Below, in pieces: positions 25,790-37,815 of a stretch of 64,000 bases of DNA. The notes under the pieces were generated by a model. That model made no database searches. It saw only the letters and a list, made by a program, of their open reading frames with translations, and was not told where the DNA came from. The translations under genes and the position numbers were made by a program. Every line of letters starts with the position of its first letter. Positions within the stretch are counted from its first letter, which is position 1. The DNA comes from Alisma plantago-aquatica (taxonomy: Eukaryota; Streptophyta; Magnoliopsida; Alismatales; Alismataceae): contig OY856409.1 in assembly GCA_963693085.1 (NCBI GenBank), positions 522,977,803 through 523,041,802 on the forward strand. The letters are read 5' to 3'.

Positions 25790-28700
25790 TGTTACAACCC
25801 TGATTTTGGGTTCATTTGGTGAGAAATGTAATTTCTCATATTAAATATATTTGAACAAATAATGATATAATTTGTTTTTAATACATGGATTTTTTTTACA
25901 ATAGCCTTGATGTTTCTGTTGTGGGCTTTATTGGCTATTGGGCCCAAATAACAAGAAAATTCAATTAGTGAATGAATAATTGAATTTTTGAGAAAAGAAT
26001 GATGTGGAAACCTCTAGAAGGCAAATCCAAAGAGGGATTTCGTGCCTCTTGGGTTCCAAGGAGTCCAAAGTTTCATAAAGAGTGCACTAAGAAAAGAAAA
26101 GATTAATTAAGTATTTATTTTTTAAGAAAGAAATTAAAAATAATCATAAAATGTGGAAAACAAGTGAAAAGATGTATAATTGAGTTATCCTTTGTGGAAT
26201 TTCGTGTCCCAGGGATTCCTAATGATAAAAGGAATACCAATGAGGAAAATAAAAGAGAAATAAAGAGATATCCTCAAAAGGAAATATTTTAATAAGAATA
26301 AAACAAGATAATGAAGAATAATGCATTTAGATGCATCTAGAAGGATAAAGAGTATCCACTAAAAAGGATTTCGAAATAATAGAGTTTCTTGGGGTCCAAT
26401 GAGCCCCAATAAAGAGGAAAGAAAGAGAAAATACCTAAATTGCAAAATAAAAGGATAATGCGAAACACTATTAATGAATGTTGTGATATTGCTAAAAAGA
26501 AGTATTGTTTCTATTAAAAGAAAATAGAAATTTCGTGGCTAATGGATTAAAAGCTAAGAATAAAGATAATAATGAGAGGGATTTTTGAATTCCTAAATAA
26601 CCAAGTAATAGGAAATATCAAAAGGAGAGGGAGAGAGAGAAGAATTGCTTCTCTTTGAAGGAAAATGATTCCTTTTGGAAATGGACTCATTGAGTCGTGT
26701 TTAAGCCAACCTATGGCTTCGTTTTCCACCCCAATATAAGGGGAAGAGTCTTGGTTAGAAGGGAAGAGAGAACCCCACGTTCTTCTACCTTCTTCTTCTT
26801 CTTCCACATTTTCATGTAAACCCTAATCTTTGAAGAATGACCCTATCTATAGAGCAGTGAGGAGCAATGGAGTCCTCAATTGAAGGGGGGATGTCATATG
26901 ATGTCAGAAGGCTGCACAACTAGCATCCTTGGGCTCCGACGCAAGCGCAACGACCGCAACATGGCTGCGTTCCGGCCACGGGTTAAACACCCGACCAACC
27001 TGTATTAGTAGTATTGGCCACAAACGGAGGGAACCTTTGGATGCGAGGGGATGCAGCGGAAGCATGGCAAAATTTCCCGAGGAGGTTCGTGCCTTGGAAG
27101 GGTGGAAAGGGGTCCCGCGATCTACTACAGCACGGCTGCATCGTGGCAGAGAGTTGTGGTCGATCTGGGCTTGAACACGGACGTTACGACCACATCTTCA
27201 AGGTGTTTGGTGTGCGCCAGGGTACAGCGGGGGCAGCAACACCCTCCTTGGTGGCCATCGAAATCAAGGGAGGCAAGGAGGAGCCGCACCCTTGGCGGCT
27301 AGGGCGACGCAACGTGCCATCACAAGGAGGAAGACGACCCACGGGTCGTTGGACCATCTTGCCCCTCCGCGGGCTGAAGGTGTGGTCACTTAACCAGGGG
27401 AAAAATGGAAATTACATTATGTTTTCAACAAATCTGAGCAATTTTGCATGGAGGAAGCTACGTGGCGGCTTCCGATTGGCCAAGTAACTAAAATCTTGCT
27501 AAATTCATAATTAAAGATTGGTAACTCCGATTAGGACAAATAATATATGAATTTTTCTCAGAAAAATGAGAGGAATTCAATAAAAATATATTTAGAAGAT
27601 AATTCCTATTGCTATTTGAAAAGTAGTGTAAAATATCATCTTTAATGAATTAAAGATTAAGAAACCCTATTTTGAAATGAATAAAGTGTTTAATAGGGTT
27701 TAATGGATCATTAAAGTTGATAATAACATGTTAAATGTAAAAATGTACTTTAAGATAAAAAGGATGATCTTTGCACGTAATGAGTTTAATTTAGAGATTA
27801 TGTGCATAAATATGCTTGAAATTTGAAAAGTACATAAAGCTATCATCTTTAATGATTTAATTAATGAAAAACCCTTAGATTTGATGATAGATGGATTTAA
27901 TGTTGTTCAATGGATAATTCAAGCCAATATTAACCTGTTGTTGATAAATGTGAAGATAGAATCTAAAAAGATGATCTTTTTATATAATTGGCTTAATTTA
28001 GTGTTGCGTGCATGAATATGCCTTAATGAGCTTGAAAACCCTAATTTAGGTGAATATGTCTTTTATTTGTTTTAATTGTTCAAATCCATGAATAAATAGG
28101 GATACAATGATCCTAAGTCAATTTGGGTATAAAAGACTATTAAAATGGATAGTTGAGTAATTAAGGTTCGTATAAGTAGAAAAGAGTATTTTAGGGTTTG
28201 TTGACCTAAAAGGGAAAAAGTTTGAGTTATTAATCTAAGAGACCCTAATGAACATTAATGAAACCTTAATGCGGATTAGAAACCCTAGAAAGTGAATCCA
28301 AGTCAATAAAGTAGATTCTTGATAAAGTGTGTAATAAATAGAGTACATATTCTTTTCAGGAATTATGTGATTGTTGAATTGCTTGCTTGGATTGCATTCT
28401 TGGTTGGATTTACTTAATGCTTGTGAAATCATCAAATCAGGTATGTGGTTATGCTTATGATTATCCCGACTAGTTTTCTGAGGATTTTATTGATGTTTCC
28501 CTCGTGGCTTGAAATAACTGTTGGATGCTTTTATTTCTTGCAACTATAGAGTGACTATGACTATCACTATGAATATACATGTATAACTGGCTAGATCCGG
28601 GTCCACCTATGTGGCTTGTAAAGGCTAAAAAGGGGTAACCTAGAGTACAATCTGGGTTATCGTGGGTTAGAAATTGGACTACCAAGTGTAGTGCCATGAG

Positions 28701-29306
28701 ACCCATTAGCATGCCATGAGTTAAGGAGTGGGCTACTTACGAGTAGTGCCATGTGACTCAACCCTAGAAACTGGTTCACCTATAGGTGGGACCATGAGGG
28801 GTTTAATGGGGATCTACCATAAGGAAGGTAGTATCCAGGTCCACTGCAGGGATAGCACCGAGGATAGGGTACTCATGGATCGCGGAGTTATATTTAAAAC
28901 GTAATCTTGGTTGTTAAATGATTAATTGAATGATTACGTTGTTATCATAGTTGCACGTTTATTGTTTCTCCCACATACCAGCTTCGGCTGACCGACATTT
29001 TGTTTGTCGACATTTTAGGTACAAGCCAAAAGGACAAACAATAAATCGTCATATTGTGAAATATATGAAGTAAAATACAAGGAGGATTAGTTAGAATAGA
29101 ATCCATAAGTGGATAGCAGTTTAGAGATCTAAGTTTTCAAAAAGGTATGCAAAAGTTTATTTTCTTACAATTTTCCCAGTTTAGTCTGTTAAAATTTAAT
29201 AATTGTTCTTGGTTAATTGCCGAACCTTTGATCCGGAAGTTATGGGTGAGGCTTCGACCTCTCGGTCTCCCTTAATTGGGGGTTATCGGGAGGTGGGGTC
29301 GTAACA
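25790..29306 (+). repeat. 3' LTR of element C
   Basis: 3517 bases, matching 17849-21369 throughout. Differences are scattered single bases, many of the C-to-T or G-to-A kind in the GC-rich block, in line with loss of methylated CpG. In this copy the GC-rich block holds an uninterrupted frame of 157 codons (27014-27487). Confidence 0.93.
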
Positions 29307-29311
29307 GTAAC
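29307..29311. repeat. Target site duplication of element C (right)
   Basis: GTAAC, identical to 17844-17848. Confidence 0.95.
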
Positions 29312-30442
29312 CCATCTTTCTGGGGATGGATGACCCTTTTCGTGAGTTCTGGGGATTTCCTCTCCAAGTGCTGCGGTCTAGGTTGTAGTGAGGATAGAGA
29401 AAAGTAAACTAGGGTTCTGAAGCCATTGGAGGGGGACCTGGGTTTGGATTCATTGTCATCCCTTCGTCCGCAGGCCTTCAATGCCTTATATAGGCAGAAG
29501 GAAAAAGGCCAACTCATCAATGTGCTAAGAGGGAAACAAGATCTGGTGTATCCAACGTTGAGGGAAGGAGAATACCTTCCTCTAAAGAATTAACTTTTTC
29601 TTTATATAAACCTCCAATAAAAGTGATTATATATTTCTATCATTAACTCCTTTCCCTTGAAAACTTGGGAAACCTTCTATATGGTCTCATTATCATTTAG
29701 GCATAATATTAGATTAAAAACCCATCCATTAGTTAATCCCATCTTTCTTCTTTGGCAAATTCTAGATTATTGTATAATTAATCTGATGGATTATAGGGTA
29801 ATTTGGAATATTCTGAATTTTCTTCCAGATTCTTACAATGGAATTATCTGTTATCCAAAATTACATTGGGTATTTACCATGACACGAAAAATACCCTTTT
29901 CTTGCTATTTTGTTACACACATCTCTTTCTTCTTTAAACATTTTAGTCCAAATTTTTTAAAGATGGGTCTTATTTACTCATATCTAGGTGTGATAGAATT
30001 GGAGACCAAAACTCGTAAAGAATAACTATATTTCTTAACATGCAAGTCATTAACTTTAAGGCATATTTTATGTATTAAAACATCATCTTTACTCTTTCTT
30101 TTTTTCTATTTTCTTTTTTTCGATTTTTCCTTCTATGCGAAATAGAAAACTTGTTAATTGTGGCCGTCCATGCCATTTTCTAGAGAATTCCACATTGTTC
30201 TCTTAAGTATATGCAATTAATACTTATTTTCTTTTGCTCTTTACTTATTATGGGGTTTTCTTTTCTTCTTTTCTATTTTATTTGTTATTGGATTGATAAA
30301 ACAATGAAATCCACAAAATCTTACCATTCAAGGGAAATTTTCAATGGAATCCATTTTATAAAACAGAATACACAAATTTCCAAACAAACCCCTTTTCATA
30401 GAATAATTGTATAATAATACAAGAAAAGAGGTTATAACACTC
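29312..30442 (-). repeat. 5' LTR of element B, right part (end uncertain)
   Basis: Continues the LTR interrupted at 17848. On the minus strand it carries a good TATA box (TATATAAGG at about 29484-29493). The likely LTR start is TGTTATAACC, i.e. the plus-strand end GGTTATAACA at 30442, chosen only because it is a plausible TG end about 950 bases upstream of the TATA box, as in the other chromovirus LTRs here. No coding potential seen. Confidence 0.4.
29484..29493 (-). promoter_or_regulatory. Likely TATA box of element B LTR
   Basis: Minus strand CTATATAAGG in the context CTGCCTATATAAGGCATTG. It supports leftward transcription of element B. Confidence 0.45.
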
Positions 30443-30799
30443 TCCCCTCTCGAAAATGGTTGTCGCTCTCCCTCCCAACTCCTTCCATCTCAACCTCCTC
30501 CACATCTTTCGGTTTCCTCCCAATTCGTATCTCCAATTGTTATCTCCACTCGGTCAATTACTCACATCAAACCACGTCTTCTTGGTGGTTGCTAAATGCG
30601 CAATAGTTGGTCTCTTCATCTACCCACGATGTAAAGCAACGTCACACTCCTCGTTGACCCACAATCACTCGCACCCTTGAAATTCTCCTCCCCCACAACT
30701 GCCACTACACCACCCTCCATCTACCTCATTCACATTCTTCACGAGTTCCCCTTCTCCCATCCTCCATCAGCCGCACTATGGAGTGGGCAGTTGACTGCA

Positions 30800-31300
30800 T
30801 CATCGGACATCCTTCCCCATCTGAAGCCACATGGAGACTCATCTTTTTGCTAATTGTAAAGACATACTTCCTTCATGTTGGAAAATTTAACCTGGTGAGT
30901 GTTGACTCTTTGCCGGAAATTTTGTTCCTCCATTCGGGAGTCTATCTCCAAACTTTAACAAATATTTGTTTGCAGAAACATTGCCTCTATCATCATAAAT
31001 TATGATTGTATTTCCATTCATGTTTCTCACGTGTTTATAAGTCATGCTAACTAAAAATGGACTGGAAAGTCAATGGAATCACGGGCCGTCCTTCTCCATC
31101 CGAAGCCACATGAAGATCATCCCTTCGTTAACTGTTAAGGCAGACTTGTTTCCTGTTGGAGGATTTAGCCTGGCGATTGTTGATCTTTGCCTGAACCCGT
31201 GTTTCTTCCATTTGTTCTCAACGGACAGTTTATCTCCACACTTCAACAAATACTTAGTTTGTAGAAACTTTGACCCCGCGTAATACCCTATGTTGGTCTT
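30800..31300. repeat. Diverged tandem duplication, about 277-bp period
   Basis: Copy 1 (about 30800-31020) and copy 2 (about 31077-31300) share TCCATC(T/C)GAAGCCACATG, a central TTTAGCCTGG/TTTAACCTGG and a CAACAAATA...TTTG(C/T)AGAAAC end. Identity is roughly 65-70% by eye. Copy 1 has a donor-like CTGGTGAGT and an acceptor-like TTGTTTGCAG that copy 2 lacks; this may be chance. Confidence 0.7.
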
Positions 31301-31624
31301 TGCATTGCTATTTCTTACCTGCGGCAACCCACAATTCATCCTCTTCTATTTTTATAATATTATATCTTTTGTCATATACAATATTTTTTAGTGTCTTTTT
31401 AGAATTAGTGCATGATCAGTAGATTTTACATCGTCTCAGCATCCCGCAATCGTATTTGTGGGATCTCCAGGTTGGTAATGGAGAGCAAACCCCTAAGATT
31501 TCAACGCCTACAATATTTCTCAAATGTACCGGTCAACTCCTCGGGGTCTTTATTTTCATAGTAATATCTGTTTTAATATTCTGGTGTTCCTCTTCATCAA
31601 TTCAAAATTTACGCTTTTAAATGG

Positions 31625-31905
31625 AACATTCAAACACAGCGGGACATGCTGCCCTTAAAGCTGCAAGTGGTCAAGCATGAGAAAGCGTGCATTGAGAATC
31701 AACACGCCTTCATCCCTTTTGGATTTGATACTTTTGGATTCTTAGCACCCGAAGCTGTGGAGCTTCTGAAGAGGGTCCAAAAAGTTATGAATAGTAATAT
31801 TATGACCCCTAAGTGTATAGATGTAGTGTTTCAAAGGATTGGATTTGCAATCCAAAAATGATTAGCGGCGCAGCTTGTTGCCCGCTTATCTTCTATTTCG
31901 ATGTA
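31625..31905 (+). pseudogene. Broken fragment of a conserved plant protein family, identity unsure
   Basis: The frame from 31646 reads ...VKHEKACIENQHAFIPF, then DTFGFLAPEAVELLKRVQK and VVFQRIGFAIQK before a TGA at 31859; the same frame then continues LAAQLVARL to TAA at about 31905, so the TGA probably replaces a sense codon. Just upstream, GHAALKAASG is in another frame, implying a frameshift near 31670. The pattern (FIPF-x-FDTFGFLAPEA ... RIGFAIQKGLAAQLVARL) is familiar to me from predicted plant proteins linked to repeats, and similar C-terminal blocks follow reverse transcriptases in some elements, but I cannot name the family. About 90 codons, a fragment only. Confidence 0.4.
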
Positions 31906-33344
31906 AAAAGTTATCTAATTAACATGAAAATCATTCAAACACATCGGTCGCGTTGATTTCAGATTGACTTGGGAATAGAAGTTACCAAGCTACATATTCT
32001 CGATTCAGTATATTCTAACTCCAACAATCATTATTAGGATAACTTCTTATAATAAGACGTTGACTGTGAATCCTGAGCATACACGACGACATATTGAGTG
32101 AAATTATTTTATACACCAGAAGTTCTGGAACTGTTGATGTAACGCAAAAGCTGATATTTCATAAGTGAAAATATATCGGACGTCAATTCCTTTATTCATG
32201 GTGTTTATTGCCATTAGTAATTATCTTTCAATGGTTCCCAAGCGGCGCCGCATGTATTACTTATATCTTGAAGCTACCACAAGCGGAGCAGTGTGATCTC
32301 ATGAGATCGTTAACTTCATCTTGAAAGGGATCCCATGCTATTCTCCTTCATCTCCAAGGCAGACTTCATAGGCAAATGATAATGGACCTTGCCTGTATCT
32401 GCTGCTTTCATGCTGGGAAATAGAAGTCACGTTTGAGCGTGCAGGGAACGCGTGGAACGAGTGTCGGTGTGTTGTTCACAGGCGATATCTTTTTTTTTCC
32501 AAAATGATATGGGGGGGCTTTGCCTTCAATCCGCTTTATTCTTAAGTGCAGTTGTTTATGTACGGTTACTTTAGTAGCCACTACATAGGTATAAACAGAG
32601 CCACATCTTTCTCGACCCACTAACATTTTATATTGTTATTTTTACTGTTATTGCAATATTACATACATATTGAACAATAACAATTCGGATTGTGATGGTG
32701 GCACTTGTACATTACACACGCACTACATTTTAAAAGGTATGACCCTTTATGGATGTTTCAATTGATCGCAGTCATTTTTGCCGAAACTTAATTGATGCAA
32801 GTGTTCTTCTCATAATAATTATATTATTCGCTGTTTATGATTCGAAACTAAGTTCTGGCTTGGTTTTTATAGTCTCCAAGCCGGCTAATGTTGCTGAATT
32901 GCTACAGATTTTTTAAACAGTGCTTTTACTACCCAAATATCCAGGACTAGTGACCTTCTTCGGCAAAAGAAAAACAGAGAACGGCCTTTTGCTACATTCA
33001 CGCGGTCAATAACAATGTCTTTTTCTTTTTATCCTTGTAAGCTTTTATTATTAATAACCATGTCTTTCTCTTTTTATCCCTTAAGACTAGACCAGCTAGT
33101 TTGTCATGTGCAAGTGGTCAAAGATCTCATACATGTGGAGTTTCTTCGGAACTTGTACGTTGACAGATTCTGAGTAGTGGACTTTGCGAGAACATTAGAT
33201 GGTTGCATTTGTTGTGTTCAAATTTTTGAGTATGTCACGTCGGATTCTAATACCACTATGAGTTTTCGCAATCTCACAACCATATATGCGCAGTGACCTT
33301 TCTCTTAACCACTATAATTTAGCACTATTTAACTGGAACCTCTA

Positions 33345-33606
33345 GAATCTAATATGCCATGCACAAGAATATTTTAGTGAAGATTGTTGGTTTAGAAAAG
33401 TGGCTACCTATATATACTCTATATTTGGAAGTGAACTTAATTCTATAAGGTTGTCACAAATTTAACTTCACTTAATCGAATCTAATATACCATATACAAG
33501 AAAATTATTCTTTGTTGTTTTAAAAAAGGACTGGCGACTTATATTTACTCTAAATTTGGAAGTGATCTGAACTTTAGAAGATCGACACAAATTTGACTTC
33601 AATTAA
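33345..33606. repeat. Diverged tandem duplication, 133-bp period
   Basis: GAATCTAATATGCCAT at 33345 recurs as GAATCTAATATACCAT at 33478, and both units run on through (A)TTTGGAAGTGA and CACAAATTTAACTTCA. A smaller duplication, (G/A)AATGCCAACATTATAA, follows at about 33625 and 33680. Confidence 0.8.
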
Positions 33607-34483
33607 TCGAAGGCATGAGTTGCGCTAATAGAATGCCAACATTATAATTAATCACACATTTTAGCACGAGGTGCCCCAATAAAATACCAACATTATAAAC
33701 AAACACTTTTTTATAAAAGTAAATTTATTAACACGATTAACTATATTGTAAATATATCTTAAAATTTCAATCTTTATATTCCATTCACATTCACTTTAAA
33801 ATCCATTGAATGAATAAGGCCACATTTAACTATCCCATACTGTTTAACACAACTTCTTAGGTTGGCTTACAAACAATTATTTTTTCACATTTTGTAAGTC
33901 ATTTTAATGAGAATCAATTGATTTAAATTATTTTTTCAAGGTAATTGTTATAGCTAGATCTCATAATATTCTATATGAATTTTATTTTATAGTAGATATA
34001 TTTCATGATTAAAATACTAGAATATTTACTAGATATATAAATATTATGACATTTACTAATAGTATTGCTTGTTTTTAGACTTTTTTCTTTTGAAATCTTC
34101 TACGAGTGTAGCTCATTGCACCAATATTTAACAATGTCACTTTCTCGATTTCTCCTTTGGCTTAGTATAATTATAATATATTTTTCATATTTGCAAACCA
34201 ACACATTGGAATTCTATTGATGTGACTAAACGTACCATGCCATTAGTTTATGTTCTAAAATTGTTCCTCATTTGTTATTAGAATATAAGTAAAGTTAGAA
34301 CTTCATTTTAAATTTGTTAGAAGTAAATCTATCATGTCAATTTTATTGTTTACCTTACTTTTTATACAAGTACCATATATTATTTAAACTTATATATTTT
34401 TCAAATCACTAACTAACAAAAATTGAACATCTTTTATTTTCCTGTGTATGGCACTTGTGTGTTTACTAGTAAATAGATAATTG

Positions 34484-34488
34484 GCACA
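34484..34488. repeat. Target site duplication of element D (left)
   Basis: GCACA, identical to 47513-47517. Confidence 0.95.
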
Positions 34489-36100
34489 TGATGCGATGAT
34501 TTTGAGTCGCATTTATAGACTTGTTTTACTTGTGTTTTATGTGTTTATTGGTCACTTTCGTGGTTAATATTGCATAATTCACTTACTTTAGTCTATGATT
34601 CTTCTCAGTGTCAAACCTCTCTTATTTTATCATTTTGAGCATAAATGATTATAATTATAGGTTTTATCTCGGCTGATTTGGTTTTGTTGTGTAATTTCAA
34701 GAAAAACACATACCTGCAGCTGTCGATACCATCGACATCAGTCGATACTATCGACACAACCACAGGCAGGTAGCCGCAAGGAGCAGCGTAGAGTCGATAC
34801 CATCGACTGAGAAGTCAATGGTAGCGAGTTACCATCAGGTTGCCAGCGACCAGCCAGTCGATACTATCGACCCCAAAGTCGATATTATCGACACTTATAG
34901 CTTCAACGATGGAAAAGGGATAAAACTGATGTCTAAGGGTGTCGATACCATCGACCAGCGTCGATGGTATCAAGTCAGCATCAGGCGGGATGACAGAAAA
35001 GAAAGAAGGCTTGCCGATATCGCGAGGGGTCGATACCATCGACCCGCGTCGATGGTATCGACACCGTCAGATCAGAGTTTGCTTCAGATCAACCTAAATC
35101 CAACGGCTGTGATATTTTGGTGACCTAACTCGGTGTTAATACCTAATGACGGCGGCCAGGAGTGGGGGATCACGTCATTAGCCGCTGCACACGTCTCGAG
35201 AAGGTATGAAGAGAAGAACGGAGCCCAGAAGCACGCCCCAACCATTCCGAAAGCCGAAGAAGACGGTTTCAACCGCTGAAAGGCTGTCGATCGCGCACTC
35301 TATGCCGAGGAACGATTAGATCTTCTCCGTTCAGGGGTTTCATCACTTTATCTATGTTTTTATCCATGTTTCCCCTTTCTTCAATCATGTCTTGCTCTGA
35401 GATGAAAATGCAGGGCTAATCCCCTTTATCTTTAGGACCGAGAGTAGCTCGGGGAAGCATTGTATGACATTTTTACCATAGTAATTCAGAATTTGTCTCT
35501 TAAATCCGTGGTATGATTTCATTTCATCAATTATATTATTATGCTTGATCACCATAATGATAAACTAATACCCTTAATTACTTTGAAAGAAGAATTAATG
35601 GTTGAAAAGAGATGAAATTCACATTAATTAACAAATCCCTTGAACAAGGTGATGTACGGTTAATGGTGGAAACCCAGAGGTCGATTCTAATGCACCTAGT
35701 TTAGGGTATAGGTTACTACGACGGTGGAACTGACCTAGACTTAGGTAGTGAATTGTATCATGACAGTGAACAATTCTGACTACATGCCACTACCCGGATT
35801 GAGAGATGAATCTGATTAAGTATGTGGAAATTCATAAAATGAAAACCCACGGTGAAACCACAATCCTAAATATCTCCATTTGAATTGATTAAACTAAACA
35901 CTTAATCGATTGCTTTGTTTTATTTTATTTTCTTTTATTTTTCAACAATTCTCAGAACCTTTTAACTGGTCTAGCTGATTGCGAGCAGTTAATAGTAGTC
36001 TACCGATAATTCAATGTCCCTGAGTTTGACTCGAGCCTCACAAGGGCCTGTACTACATTGACGCGTGCACTTGCATTTTACGCACGGTAAAATCATGTCA
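34489..36100 (+). repeat. 5' LTR of element D
   Basis: 1612 bases, TGATGCGATG to ...AATCATGTCA. It carries an array of about ten copies of the 15-mer GTCGATACCATCGAC or variants at 34722-35062. Frames at 34815-35123 simply read through that array. Confidence 0.95.
34722..35062. repeat. Hairpin array in the 5' LTR of element D
   Basis: Copies at about 34722, 34741, 34793, 34813 (degenerate), 34857, 34878, 34941, 34960, 35029 and 35048. Each 15-mer is itself an inverted repeat (GTCGAT-3 nt-ATCGAC). The pair at 35029/35048 is ACC-type then GGT-type with a 4-base gap, a perfect 15-bp stem. Confidence 0.95.
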
Positions 36101-36106
36101 AGTTTT

Positions 36107-36124
36107 TAACGTCGTTGCCTGGGA
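36107..36124 (+). other. Primer binding site, Asp-tRNA-like (element D, degraded)
   Basis: TAACGTCGTTGCCTGGGA, against the expected TGGCGCCGTTGCCGGGGA complementary to plant Asp-tRNA. It begins six bases after the LTR. Four mismatches, several of C-to-T or G-to-A type. Confidence 0.75.
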
Positions 36125-36288
36125 CACGACAAATTGTCGGCACTACGAGTGCTGCAAGCGGCCACTCTAGGCCACCTTTTTATTTTATTATTTTATTATC
36201 ATTTTTGAAATTCATAGTTTATCATTCATATTTAGAAATCGTCTAGCACGGTACTGAACGTAAATTATTATTTTGCAGGTACTAGTAC

Positions 36289-37505
36289 ATGGTGAGGACG
36301 CGTAGCATAGACTACACACAACTATCACCAGGTGTTCCACCGTTGGGACCAGACGATGAGGAGAACAACATTCAAAACCGAACTAAAAATATAGATTCAG
36401 ACTCTGAACTAGAAGCTATGGCTGAGGAACAGACAATCTGGGAGAAGATCAAGGCGTCTTCTGCATCTGCATCTAAAGGGCCGATCAAGAGGCAGACTAT
36501 CAACATTCCCAACTATAAGATTGATCCAGGCCTAATAAATTTGGTCAAATCAAATGCATTTCACGGGCTTAAAAATGAAGACCCAGTGACTCACATTAGC
36601 TAGTTTGTGGAGAACTGTGACATGATCAAAATCGACATGTTCCCACAGGAGACGCTCTATTTGAAATTATTTCCTAGCTCACTAGCGGGAAATGCCCGAG
36701 AATGGTTGCATAACTTGGACGACGAGTATGTGGAGTCATGGGATCATATGGTCGAGGTGTTCTTCGAGAGATTCTTTCCACCCGAGAAGACCAACGATCT
36801 GGTATGGAAGATCCATAATTTCAGCCAGAAGGTCGGGGAGACTTATTCTGAGACCTGGGAACATTTCCAAATCATGCTGAGGAGGTGCCCACATCATGGG
36901 CTTGACAAGGAGAAACAAGTTAAAATCTTCTATTTTGCTCTTTCCAAGCATGATAGAAGTAATCTGGATTCAACAGGTTTAGGTTTCTTCTTAAACAACA
37001 CAGGTACAAGGTGTTGGGAAATTTTAAAGAACATAACCAAAAGGAATCTTGGGGCGACAGAGACGCAGTAGAACATGTTTGGGCTGCAAGTGAGTCAAAG
37101 GCCATCAAAGAAATAAATGAGATGGACCTTCTCACTAGGAAACTACTTGGAAAAGAAGATACAGAATCCGAGGATGAAGATCAAGTGAAATTTATGCGCC
37201 AACAGTAGGGGTACAGAAACAACGACTATTCTTGGAGGAAAGATAAGAAATTTTTATGGAAGGACCCAAATAATTTCTTACTGGACCCTGACGCAAAACC
37301 TCAACCGGTGGCGGAGGATAAGAGCAATGAGTTGCTCAACCAAGTAATCAAACAGAATCAAGAACTCATGAGCACATTTGGTCAGCAGATTAAGCAACAA
37401 GGAGAATTTATGAATCAATTTGGGAAGACCTTACAAAGTCACGGGGCTCAGATGAGGACAATAGAGATATTATTGGCGCAGATGGCAGCTGAGATAGCAA
37501 AATGA
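36289..37505 (+). pseudogene. Gag, element D (broken)
   Basis: Structural protein of the particle. The start at 36289 (MVRTRSIDYTQ) follows the LTR and primer site by about 165 bases. The capsid region spans 36550-36960: FHGLKNEDPVTHI, an in-frame TAG at 36601, then FPSSLAGNAREWL, FFERFFPPEKTND, ETWEHFQIMLRRCPHHGL, all typical of Athila/Tat gag. At about 37020-37060 the frame shifts into WAASESKAIKEINEM, broken again by TAG at 37206-37208; the last piece (37308-37505) is a Gln-rich probable coiled coil (QNQELMSTFGQQIKQQGEF). I see no CCHC knuckle. Two stops and one frameshift. Confidence 0.85.
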
Positions 37506-37815
37506 AAAAACCAGCACAACAAGGTTTTCCCAGAAATACAAACATTCCAGGAGGAAACCAACAAGCTAAGGCAATTGTGTTACGAAGCGGTGAGAAGATT
37601 TTACACCCCAGGGCCGATGACCAAGCAAACCCCAGTCAGAAACCACATGTGAGGCCGCAGAGGAGGTTCTGATTCCAATCACAGAGCCGATAGAGGATGT
37701 GGTAGAGGATGTCACAATAGAACCCGTCATTACTGAGGAGGAGACATTGAAGAAGACACCATATGTGTCGCCACATCAAAGGGCATAGACTGTCCCGGTC
37801 CCATATCCAAATAGC

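Larger units (their letters stand above)
17849..29306 (+). mobile_element. Element C: complete but coding-dead chromovirus (LARD-like)
   Basis: An 11.46-kb plus-strand element with LTRs 17849-21369 and 25790-29306, iMet primer site, polypurine tract and a perfect 5-bp target duplication GTAAC, inserted in the LTR of element B. The LTRs look nearly identical along their length, so insertion is fairly recent, yet the 4.4-kb interior has no open frame above about 150 codons and only scattered traces of gag, integrase and chromodomain. This is the structure of a large retrotransposon derivative that moves using proteins from a related active element; simple decay after insertion would also have aged the LTRs. 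Confidence 0.9.
30443..34483. other. Anonymous AT-rich DNA, no intact gene
   Basis: Four kilobases without a convincing gene. 30.4-30.8 kb is pyrimidine-rich; 30.78-31.3 kb is a diverged tandem duplication; 31.6-31.9 kb holds a short broken coding fragment; 33.3-33.6 kb is a second tandem duplication; 33.7-34.48 kb is AT-rich. Frames of 60-120 codons at 29657-30025 and 30211-30680 show no known motif and look random. Confidence 0.6.

Noticed and set aside
29657..30680. Frames of 62-122 codons as possible host genes
   Set aside because: AT- or pyrimidine-rich composition, no motif, and part lies in the probable LTR of element B.
34815..35123. Frames across the LTR hairpin array
   Set aside because: They only read through the 15-mer units; the same array is in different frames in other places.
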